Below, piece by piece: positions 55,122 through 63,416 of a stretch of DNA of 64,000 bases. This stretch comes from Alteraquisediminimonas sediminicola (GTDB lineage Bacteria; Pseudomonadota; Alphaproteobacteria; Sphingomonadales; Sphingomonadaceae), in NCBI RefSeq assembly GCF_019740335.1, contig NZ_JAHXZS010000002.1, positions 348,452-412,451 on the forward strand, read 5' to 3'. The first letter of the stretch is position 1. Every line of letters begins with the position of its first letter. The translations under genes and the position numbers were made by a program. Below the pieces are notes generated by a model. That model was not told where the DNA came from. It saw only the letters and a list, made by a program, of their open reading frames with translations, and searched no databases.

Positions 55122-58100
55122 TTACTGACCAGAACCAGGGCCATATTTGATTTCAACACGACGGTTCTGCGGTTCACGCACACCATCTGCTGTATCCACC
55201 AGCGGCCTTGATTCACCATAGCCTTGGCTGGTGATAACGCCGTCCTGAATGCCATGGCCGACGAGATACATACGCACTGCCTGTGCGCGCCGTTCCGACA
55301 AAGCCTGATTATATGCATCAGGCCCGGACTTGTCGGTATGGCCCGCCAAGGTGATGACCGCATTGCCACAATTGGCATAATTGGCGGCAGCATTGTCGAG
55401 GATCGACGCTGCTTCGGCGGTGATATCGCTCTTATCGAAGTCGAAGAAGACGATATACGGGCCAGTCTGGCATTCCACTACAGCCGGTGCCGGAGGCGCT
55501 GGAGGCGCTGGCGGTGCTACTGAAACGGGCGGCGGTGGCGGCGGTGCGGCAGGGGTCGAACCACCAAGTGCAAAGGTCACGCTACCGTAGAAGGCGTGAT
55601 CAGTTACATCGCTGTTGAACCGTCCCTGATAACCGAGACGTCCGGTCACCTTTTCAGACATTGCTGTTGCGAGGCTCAGCCCGGCAACAATCGAGTCACG
55701 CTTCGTTTCCGGCGAATACACGCGGAAGTCGCTGCCCGCCGGTGCATCGGCAAAGGAAGCATCGACCCCATACACGCGGCTGCCGAAGTCATGACGATAG
55801 GCGACCTTGGCTTCGGGGATGATCCCGCCAAAATTACCCGCCCATTTCACACCAGCCAGTATCGCCGTCTTGTTCTGGCTCTGGCTACCGAAGTTCAGGT
55901 TTGCTCCCGGAACGCCAGTTTCTGTGAAGCTCTTGAGTTTCACGTTCGTATAGTCAACCCCGACGAACGGCGTGAGCCAGGAGCCACCCATATCGAAGCG
56001 CGCACCGCCTTCACCATAGAATGACCAGATGTTGGCATCAGGCTTACCGCTGAGGATGCCGCTGGTCGTACCGATCGCAATAGTGCGACGGCTGTTGCCA
56101 TTCATGACCGAATAGCTGCCGATACCGCGGACATAAAAGTCCCCGATATCATAGGCGGCAAGCAAACCGGCCTGCCAGCCGTCAGACTTGATCCGACCAT
56201 TGTAACGGTCGAAATTCGTCTTGGCCTTGCGATAGCCACCAAAGCCGCCAACCGTGAAGTTGCCCATGGTGTAATCAAGGCCCAGCAACGCGAACCAGTT
56301 GTTCGATTTATACCCTGCGGCGTTGATGTCGCTATCAACCTTGGCATGGTTGTAGCCGCCAAGACCCCAAAGCCGCAGACCAGCATCTGGATTACGGCAT
56401 TTTTCAACCCCGTCGATGCTGATGGCGCAATCAATCTGATCGGATACCAAGGTGTTGGTCTGGACGTTGAAGTTCCTCAAGCCCTGAACATAACCGGCAT
56501 ATTGCGCACCCGACAATTGATCCAGCGCACCCGGATAATTGGCTGCGCTCTGCTGGAACAGATTGCCCAGCAACGTCGAGAACGGCCCGGTCAGGCTGGG
56601 ATTGTAGACATTTTCAATGCCATCGCCGACTGCCGTTTCATTGACAGTAAGGCCTGCAACATCACCGAAAGCAACGCGGGAGAGGTTGAGATCGACATTG
56701 TTGTCGGCATCATACACGGCGTTGACGGTCAGCAACGGCGTGCCTGTGCCGGTGACGACATTGGCAAACGTGCCAACCCGTGTGTCGGCGTCGATCACGT
56801 TATTATAGGTGTATGAGTTCGCATACAGGCCATTCTGGCTTGTTGGGCGCACTTCCAACGTACCGCCGAGATTTGCCGTGTTGGCAAACACCTGCGGATA
56901 GGAAAGCTCTGCTGTTGCCGCAGTCGAATTCGACGGCAATTGCAGCGCCAGCTTGCCGCCCGATGCGACCGTGAAGGTATCGACATTGACACTTGCAGGG
57001 CCATCATAGGACGTATTCGCATTTGGCTGATTAGCCAGATACAACGTACCACCGCTTACGATGTTCAGCGTGCCAATCTTCCCGCCAAGCGGATTGACGA
57101 TACCGTCCAGCTTGGTCTCGCCACCCAACACGTTGATCGTGTCAGCCGCCGAGATCTCGACATTGCCATAGATCGAGCCATTGACGCCACCGAGTGCAGA
57201 CAGGTTGATGACCGCAGGGTTCGGTGCAAGGCTGGTATCAATCGCCGTACCGCGCTGCCATGTTGCGCCGCCGTCCGTGCTCTGACGGGCGATGATCGTG
57301 CCACCCGTGTTATTGAGCGTGAAGACATCCGTCACCAGAGGTGCCACGACGCCCGTATCCGTCACCACGACACCCTTGGCAGTTGCCAGGCCATTGGTGG
57401 TCGATGCCGATACGCTGATGGTGCCGCTATTGGTCAAGGTCGTCGTGTTGACGCCCGAAACCATGTTGATACCGGTCGCGTTGGCAAGGTCAGACGTGCC
57501 ACCCGCAGCATCAGCCACCACCAACAATGAGCCCGAATTCGTGACCGCGCCGGCCAGCAATTCGGAGACACCGTTGGAATAGAGACCCATGCCGATGGCG
57601 GTTGCCGATGCGTAGAAATCCGCATCTGCCTGCGCATTTACGGCCAGCGTGCCGCCATTGGTGACGGCCAGCGTTAACGGATCACCATAGACCGTGTAGC
57701 CCTTGGCAAAGGCATAAGCCGTTGCCGAGGTGCTACCCGCAGCATCCGCGACCGCATCGACGGTGAGCGTGCCGCTATTGTTGAAGGTCGCGAGGGCCGC
57801 AGTGCCATAGGCCTGCTGATACACGCCCGAAGCACTGGCCGAGGCATAACCATCCGACACCGCCGCAGCAATTGCGTTGGCATCGACATTAAGGTTGCCG
57901 GCGTTCGTGAACGAGACATCTGCCGCAGACCCTGCGCTAGCATATTGATCAACCCCATAGGCATAACCATAAGCCGTCGCCTGATCAGCCGCCGCATTGC
58001 CGCTACCGCTGACATTGATGACGCCGGTGGCGCTGTTGGTCAGCGCCGCCGCCGCATCCACACCATAAGCATTCTGATCGACGCCCGATGCATCACCGCT

Positions 58101-61100
58101 GGCATAGGCATATTCATCGCCGACCCCCGCTGCCGCTGCCCCGACGTTGATCGTGCCAGAGTTGTTCAAGTCCACTGTCGAGCCATTGGCATATTGATAA
58201 ATGCCGGTCCCGACACTCGCATAAGCCGTTGCGCTATCATTGGTCCCGGTCAGCCCCGAAGTGGCATTGCCGGTTGCCAGAATGTTGATCGTGCCGGTGT
58301 TCGTCAGCAGCACCGCAGCATTGCCATTGGTCGAAGTGGCATTTTGAGAAATGCCGGTTTCGACCGATGCATCTGCATAAGCATCGGTTGCAGCACTGAC
58401 CGCAGTGGCGTTCGCCTTGATGTTGAGCGTACCGTTATTGGTCAGCGTCGCCGATGCATCGCCATCATTCGCATAGGCATTTTGATACACACCTGTCGAA
58501 ACAGAGGCATAAGCAGTCGCAGCGCTACCGGTTGCATTGGCAATGGCATTGGCGCCGATATCGATCACACCAGTCGATGTGTTGGTCAGCGCGACCGAAG
58601 CATTGCCACTAAGGTCAGTACCCGAGACATAGGCACCTGCATCCTGATAAATGGCGCTATTGTCGATATAGCCATAGGCACCGGCACCATAACCATTGGC
58701 TGTTGCCGCCGTCTTGAGGTTCATCGTACCGCTATTGGTCAGCGACACCGTCGCATCGCCGCCGCCATAAGCATAAGCGCTCTGCGACACAGCATCATAG
58801 AAGGACGCATAGGCATAAGCGTAATCATCCGCCGTTGCCGTTGCCGTTGTCTTTACGTTAAACGTGCCATTATTGACGAGCGAGACTCCGGCATTTCCGC
58901 CACCCTGAGCAACAGCCTCCTGCGAGACGCCATAATATGCATAAGCAGTTGCATTCGCATTGCTCGCCGTGCCAGCCGTATTCTGTGCTACCGCATTGGC
59001 ATCCGCCGTGAAGTTGAAGCTACCGTTATTGGTGATTAAGGTCGACGCATCACCGTTGCGCGCATAGGCATTTTGATAAAGGCCTTCATACGCAGATGCA
59101 GATGCATCTGCGTTCGTGCTCGTGGCATTGGCGTCAGCATTAGCCGTGACGTTAATCACGCCGGTCGATGCGTTGGTCAAATCCACCGAGGCATTGCCGC
59201 TGGGATTCAGCCCCGAAAGATAGGCATCGGCATATTGGTAAATGCCATAATCGACGTCTGCCTCAGCACTGGCACCCGAGCCATTAGCCACGGCATCAGC
59301 GGCAAGCGTAAACGTGCCGCTATTCACGACCGTCGTTAAAGCATTACCGCCGCCATAAGCATCTGCACCCTGCGAAAGGCCCGTAGAGGCGGAGGCAGAG
59401 ACCGAAGCATAACCATCGGCATTGGCCATGGCTGTCGCCGTGACATTGATCGTGCTGCTATTAGCGAAGTCGGCGCTCGCAGCACCGCCATTATAAGCCT
59501 GAGCATATTGATCAATCGCCGACTCCACGTCTGCGCTTGCAAAGGCATAAGTGCCTGCTGCCACTGCATCGGCACCGATATTGATCGTGCCGCTATTTGC
59601 CAGCGCAACGCTGGCATTACCGTCATTGGCATAGGCATCTTGATCAATGCCATTATCAACAGAGGCATAGGCATAGGCCTGGCTGGTACTGGCAAGAGCA
59701 TCCGCCGCCGCTGCAATCGTCAGACTCGATGTGTTGGCGAGCGAGATAGACGCATCGCCAGTGCCATAGGCATTCGCAGATTGCGAAATGCCGGTATCAA
59801 CCGATGCATCAGCATTGGCATAAACCAAGCCATCTGCCGTGGCAGTAGCTGTAATGCCGAGCGTGCCGGTGTTGGTCAGCGCCACCAAAGCAGAGGAGCC
59901 GTTATAGCCATAGGCATTCTGCGTTACACCGCTGACAGTTGCGTCAGCATTGGCAGCATTGCCGGTAGCGACAGCATCCGCATTCGCCGTAATGTTGATC
60001 GCGCCCGCATTGGTCACCGTCGCACTGGCCAGACCAGCCACACCGTCTGCCGTTGCAGATTGATAAATGCCCGAATCGTTATACGCATTCGCATATGCGC
60101 TGGAGCCAATTGCATTCGCATCGGCAGCCACTGTGATGGTACCGGTCGATGCGTTGTCGATCGTCAGGCTGCCAACATCCAAACCATAGGCGACCTGGCT
60201 GAGCGCGCTGTCAACCGAAGCATAAGCCGAGGCAAAGATATCGGCATTGGCGGTCGCGAGCGACGAGATCGTGATCGTGCTGTTATTGGTCAAATTGACC
60301 GCAGCAGTATCGCCAATGGCTTCTTGATAAATGCCCTCTGCCGATGCGTTGGCATCAGCATTACCCGTTAACGCATCAGCCTGCGCAATGGCGCTGATAT
60401 TGATGGCGCCATCATTGACGATATCCGCCGTCGCATCGGAGCCATTGGCATATTGATAGACGCCTTGGGAGACGTTGGCGTCTGCACTCGCAGCACTGCC
60501 ACTCGCCATCGCCTGCGCCGTAATGTCGATGAGACTGCTGGCCGCGTTGGTGATGGTTGCCGTCGCCAATGTCCCGGCATTCGCCGATTGATAGAGGCCA
60601 TAATTCACGGTCGCGCTGGCATCGGCATTCGCACTGGCCGTCGCAGATGCGATCGCATCAACCGCCATCGTACCGTTGTTCAGGATATCGATCGTGGCGC
60701 TAGCGAGGCCACTGCCTTCTTGATAATAGCCCGTCGACACATAGGCATCAGCTGTTGCCGCGCCCGCCAAGTTCACCGCGCCCGCATTCGCGAGCACATC
60801 GACCGAGCCATTGTTGATCAGGCTAATGTCCGCATCGCCGAGACCGACGCCGACACCAGTGCCGCTACCATATTGGCTGACCTCGCCGGTCGGCACACTA
60901 TTCACAGTCGACGCCTCAATAGCGCCCCCTGTGTTATCCTGACCGAATTCGAATACATCACCAATATTGCTGATCGTCAATGTCGTATTGACGTCAGCTT
61001 GCGTGGTCGACTGCCCTATACCTGGCCCTGCACCATATGATGGCAGAGCCATGCCAAGCGCGAGTGCAGAAACACTCACCGTCAGCATATGCCGTGAATT

Positions 61101-61112
61101 GCGAATCATCAT
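55122..61112 (-). CDS. Giant repetitive autotransporter-like protein with OmpA C-terminal domain
   Basis: A 1996-residue surface protein. A signal peptide (~1-27, ends LPSYGAG) precedes a ~1300-residue passenger made of about 25 imperfect repeats of ~50-60 residues. Each has a turn with G(I/V)YQ.A or GISQ.A, a strand (A)S(V)xLTNxGT(I/L)NI and an Ala/Asn/Asp/Tyr-rich strand (ANADAxAxAxV), suggesting a beta-solenoid. A transition region (~1300-1560) leads to an autotransporter-type barrel (~1575-1845: LRLWGLGGYNHAK, FYVRGIGSYSVMNG, ending FYGSVTFALGG). Then comes a Pro-rich linker (~1850-1875) and an OmpA peptidoglycan-binding domain (IVFFDFDKSDIT, LAGHTDKSGPDAYNQALSER, QNRRVEIKYG). No cysteine occurs in the repeats. 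Barrel-OmpA fusion behind an autotransporter passenger is unusual. Confidence 0.88.
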   Translation of the reverse strand: MMIRNSRHMLTVSVSALALGMALPSYGAGPGIGQSTTQADVNTTLTISNIGDVFEFGQDNTGGAIEASTVNSVPTGEVSQYGSGTGVGVGLGDADISLINNGSVDVLANAGAVNLAGAATADAYVSTGYYQEGSGLASATIDILNNGTMAVDAIASATASANADASATVNYGLYQSANAGTLATATITNAASSLIDITAQAMASGSAASADANVSQGVYQYANGSDATADIVNDGAINISAIAQADALTGNADANASAEGIYQEAIGDTAAVNLTNNSTITISSLATANADIFASAYASVDSALSQVAYGLDVGSLTIDNASTGTITVAADANAIGSSAYANAYNDSGIYQSATADGVAGLASATVTNAGAINITANADAVATGNAANADATVSGVTQNAYGYNGSSALVALTNTGTLGITATATADGLVYANADASVDTGISQSANAYGTGDASISLANTSSLTIAAAADALASTSQAYAYASVDNGIDQDAYANDGNASVALANSGTINIGADAVAAGTYAFASADVESAIDQYAQAYNGGAASADFANSSTINVTATAMANADGYASVSASASTGLSQGADAYGGGNALTTVVNSGTFTLAADAVANGSGASAEADVDYGIYQYADAYLSGLNPSGNASVDLTNASTGVINVTANADANATSTNADASASAYEGLYQNAYARNGDASTLITNNGSFNFTADANAVAQNTAGTASNANATAYAYYGVSQEAVAQGGGNAGVSLVNNGTFNVKTTATATADDYAYAYASFYDAVSQSAYAYGGGDATVSLTNSGTMNLKTAATANGYGAGAYGYIDNSAIYQDAGAYVSGTDLSGNASVALTNTSTGVIDIGANAIANATGSAATAYASVSTGVYQNAYANDGDASATLTNNGTLNIKANATAVSAATDAYADASVETGISQNATSTNGNAAVLLTNTGTINILATGNATSGLTGTNDSATAYASVGTGIYQYANGSTVDLNNSGTINVGAAAAGVGDEYAYASGDASGVDQNAYGVDAAAALTNSATGVINVSGSGNAAADQATAYGYAYGVDQYASAGSAADVSFTNAGNLNVDANAIAAAVSDGYASASASGVYQQAYGTAALATFNNSGTLTVDAVADAAGSTSATAYAFAKGYTVYGDPLTLAVTNGGTLAVNAQADADFYASATAIGMGLYSNGVSELLAGAVTNSGSLLVVADAAGGTSDLANATGINMVSGVNTTTLTNSGTISVSASTTNGLATAKGVVVTDTGVVAPLVTDVFTLNNTGGTIIARQSTDGGATWQRGTAIDTSLAPNPAVINLSALGGVNGSIYGNVEISAADTINVLGGETKLDGIVNPLGGKIGTLNIVSGGTLYLANQPNANTSYDGPASVNVDTFTVASGGKLALQLPSNSTAATAELSYPQVFANTANLGGTLEVRPTSQNGLYANSYTYNNVIDADTRVGTFANVVTGTGTPLLTVNAVYDADNNVDLNLSRVAFGDVAGLTVNETAVGDGIENVYNPSLTGPFSTLLGNLFQQSAANYPGALDQLSGAQYAGYVQGLRNFNVQTNTLVSDQIDCAISIDGVEKCRNPDAGLRLWGLGGYNHAKVDSDINAAGYKSNNWFALLGLDYTMGNFTVGGFGGYRKAKTNFDRYNGRIKSDGWQAGLLAAYDIGDFYVRGIGSYSVMNGNSRRTIAIGTTSGILSGKPDANIWSFYGEGGARFDMGGSWLTPFVGVDYTNVKLKSFTETGVPGANLNFGSQSQNKTAILAGVKWAGNFGGIIPEAKVAYRHDFGSRVYGVDASFADAPAGSDFRVYSPETKRDSIVAGLSLATAMSEKVTGRLGYQGRFNSDVTDHAFYGSVTFALGGSTPAAPPPPPPVSVAPPAPPAPPAPAVVECQTGPYIVFFDFDKSDITAEAASILDNAAANYANCGNAVITLAGHTDKSGPDAYNQALSERRAQAVRMYLVGHGIQDGVITSQGYGESRPLVDTADGVREPQNRRVEIKYGPGSGQ

Positions 61113-61782
61113 AAAATCCCCTTGCTCTGTCGCGGGACGCGACAGGTATTAACCATGCTGGATCAGATACCGCCTAAGCTACACGTCGTTCTGCGACCGC
61201 AACCAGCTCGCCCCCCCCTGCAAGATTTAGGATAACTCCCAAGATCTTGGAGTTCGGCCCCGCCTTATATTTATTAAAAATAGCTAACCTAGGAATTTGC
61301 CGATGTCTATAATTTATGACGAAAATCTAGTTTTTTTTATTGATGTTGAAGATTGGCAACTGTTAAACAGATCGACATACATTTTAAGGATTGACCCAAT
61401 GGCGGTATCGTTAAGTAATATCACTTAGGGGATGACCAACCCTGCCTTTGAGCGAATCGAGAATTCATTAGAATGAATCATATTTCATATTGATAAATAT
61501 AAAATCACAATTTCATGACCGGTCACCTATCGGCAACGGCGCGGTCGCCAACACCGCCATCCGGCGTCACCACATCACATCGTCCGCCAACACTGGCGAC
61601 AGAGACAATGAGACAGACCACCTATTCACCTTCAATAAACGGACCCCATTCCACACCTCATGCCAGCATCAATATATGTAAATATTAACATTTCATTAAA
61701 ATTTTGATAGGCGTTTAATTATTTAATGCACCTTACTAACTATATATAATTAAATAACCACCTAAAATATTCGGAGAGTTCA
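61113..61782. other. Divergent promoter region between giant protein and EF-hand gene
   Basis: About 670 bases, AT-rich towards 61680-61780. It contains a near-perfect palindrome AACTCCCAAGATCTTGGAGTT (61234-61254, shown with one unpaired C), 122 bases upstream of the giant gene, which could be an operator. Around 61545-61612 the DNA resembles the last ~65 bases of the IS3 orfB end at 41850-41920, including an identical CCAACACTGGCGA, so a degraded IS3 tail may be present. Confidence 0.4.
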
Positions 61783-62322
61783 ATGAAAAGTGCATTATAT
61801 ATATCTTCAATCACTTCAGCTATTTTCATCTTGACGATCTCAACTGCGCAAGCAGTCGATAATCCACCCGCATCACCACTAAAAGCGACTGCCCGCACTG
61901 CGAAACAGCCAGCACCTTTGCAGCTTGCCGACCTCAAAAAACAACTCGACGCGAACTTCGCCGTGATGGATGGCAATCATGATGGCTCTATTTCGCCAGC
62001 TGAACTGGCAGCTGGCCGAACCGCCAATCTGGAACGTCAAAAAATCGCAGCCGAGAAACGTCGGAGCGAAGTATTTAATCGCTTGGATAGTAATAAGGAC
62101 GGAACTCTGAGTCGCGCAGAATGGGAAGCTGGCAACATTGCTCCAAAGCCGCCCCTTATAGATGTCTCGAAGGCCTTTACTCGCCTTGACAGCAACAAGG
62201 ACAGCAAACTTAGCCCACAGGAATTGCAAGCCCCTGCACTGCAGGATTTTGCCAAGAGGGACATTGATAAAAACGGGATTTTATCCGGGCAAGAACGCAG
62301 GCCCACCCCCCCCCAGAAATAA
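61783..62322 (+). CDS. Secreted protein with four EF-hand motifs
   Basis: A 179-residue protein with a signal peptide (ends STAQAVD) and four EF-hand-type calcium loops: DGNHDGSISPAE, DSNKDGTLSRAE, DSNKDSKLSPQE and DIDKNGILSGQE, each with acidic residues at loop positions 1, 3, 5 and 12. The third lacks Gly at position 6 and is weaker. It ends Arg/Pro-rich (QERRPTPPQK). Likely a periplasmic or extracellular calcium binder. It is divergent from the giant repeat protein with a shared 670-base spacer, and might help in its Ca-dependent folding or adhesion (inference). Confidence 0.85.
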   Translation: MKSALYISSITSAIFILTISTAQAVDNPPASPLKATARTAKQPAPLQLADLKKQLDANFAVMDGNHDGSISPAELAAGRTANLERQKIAAEKRRSEVFNRLDSNKDGTLSRAEWEAGNIAPKPPLIDVSKAFTRLDSNKDSKLSPQELQAPALQDFAKRDIDKNGILSGQERRPTPPQK

Positions 62323-62439
62323 ACCAGGTCCCAGATACTCCAATCAAGAGAGCAACCTCGTCGGTAGCCCAATATACAAACGCCTGTCGTTCGGCCGCAT
62401 TAGCCCAGTGGCAGGCGCTTGCACATTGGCGCTCGAACT

Positions 62440-62598
62440 TTTTGAGTCAAGGACGCAAATCGTCGAAGGCGTAGTCTGATGCAAGAGAGTTTAACCATGA
62501 CGAGATAGGCTGAGCCGAGCTTGTGGTCACGGGTTCCGATGCGACAATAATATTTGAGTTTGTTGAAGAAGCGTTTGACGAAGTTGCGCTGTTTGTAG
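62440..62598 (-). pseudogene. IS5-family transposase, C-terminal fragment
   Basis: The minus strand reads HYKQRNFVKRFFNKLKYYCR, then IGTRDHKLGSAYLVMVKLSC, which matches the YxxRNxxERxFxxLKxxRxIATRxDK tail of IS5-family transposases (the catalytic Glu position is Lys here, another sign of decay). It is truncated at 62599, where the IS3 derivative begins. It could be the tail of the same IS type as the 5' fragment at 41119. Confidence 0.75.
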
Positions 62599-62821
62599 TG
62601 ATCTACCCCCCTTCTGAGTAGTTCAAAATATCTGTTATTTTGGACCATGAAGGAGACAAGGAATGCCATTCAAGAAACACAAGCCGGAAGAGATTATTGG
62701 CAAGCTGCGTGAGGCAGAAATCGCACTGGCGCAGGGTGCGTCGGTCGGAGAGGTATGCCGTCGGCTGTCAGTCAGCGAACAGATCTATTATCGCTGGCGC
62801 AAGGAATATGGGGGCCGGTCA
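62599..62821 (+). mobile_element. Short IS3-family deletion derivative (MITE-like)
   Basis: It starts with TGATC then CCCCCC and CTGAGTAGTTC (62599 on), the same left end as the element at 41483. It carries the orfA start [20 protein letters not shown] at 62663 through YYRWRKEYGG, and then, at the shared GGGGGCC, jumps to the last bases of the right end (GGGGCCGGTCA, ends 62821). Only ~223 bp remain: both tips and part of orfA. Deletion by recombination at the GGGGGCC microhomology is the simplest origin. Confidence 0.72.
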
Positions 62822-63140
62822 ATCCAGCAAGGGTGTGGCTGAACGGGTTGGATCCGCATTGCGTAATGAACTTGGGGCCAGTCGGCGCGCGACGAAAACC
62901 GTTATGGGATGGACTGGCGTTTGCGACCGGGCAGCCCGAATATGGATCAACGGTGGCGGCGGCCTTAGTGGCGTGCACCTGCTACAACTTGCGCGACAAT
63001 CTGATGCGGCATGGCGGGTTATAATGGAGATGACGGATCGGGAAGAGGCCGCATTGGGATTCGACGTGCATGCCGTAGAGGTAGTACTCGTAAGAGCTCT
63101 TGGATCTATAGAGGCAATAAAACGACAATTATCTAAGTAA
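62822..63140 (+). CDS. Phage-type small regulatory-like protein, N-terminus lost to the IS
   Basis: The frame to the stop at 63140 reads GVAERVGSALRNELGASRRA, then IWINGGGGLSGVHLLQLARQ and ends EAIKRQLSK. This resembles a family of small helical (possibly HTH) proteins common in alphaproteobacterial prophages (pattern of VADRVxxALRxELxxS...ARxAxxNxRTVKNWxxGxxxPSGxxLxxL). The beginning is missing because the IS3 derivative ends at 62821; upstream frame is IS DNA. Probably not expressed as a normal protein. Confidence 0.5.
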
Positions 63141-63416
63141 TAATTACATTAAAATTTATGAATAATGAATTTACTCATCATAAATTCTAAAAATTTAATA
63201 AATAAATTTAATTAAACAATTAAGAAAAATATATAATAATTATTTATTATTATATATTAATAATATGTATTTTCCTGATAAAATATATGCATACGTTAGG
63301 ATGTGTTATCATTCACGCTCCTCCCGATCATATCCATCAAGCCACAGCAACTGGTTTGTTAGCATGGTCAACAGCAGTGATTACAATGTCAAACTGATAC
63401 TCGCAAGAAACTGCCT
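63141..63416. other. AT-rich spacer before the terminase
   Basis: About 275 bases, extremely AT-rich in its first ~120 bases (runs of TAATAAATTTAAT type) and unlike the adjacent GC-rich terminase gene. No gene is supported. Confidence 0.5.

Noticed and set aside
57945..59039. A 364-codon plus-strand frame (and others) inside the giant repeat gene
   Set aside because: It mirrors the coding repeats of the minus-strand gene, giving a repetitive Ile/Arg/Gly product; no ribosome-binding site.
57700..60800. Regularly spaced DNA repeats that might suggest a CRISPR or satellite array
   Set aside because: Spacing follows the ~50-60-residue protein repeats, units diverge and stay in frame; no constant short repeat with unique spacers.
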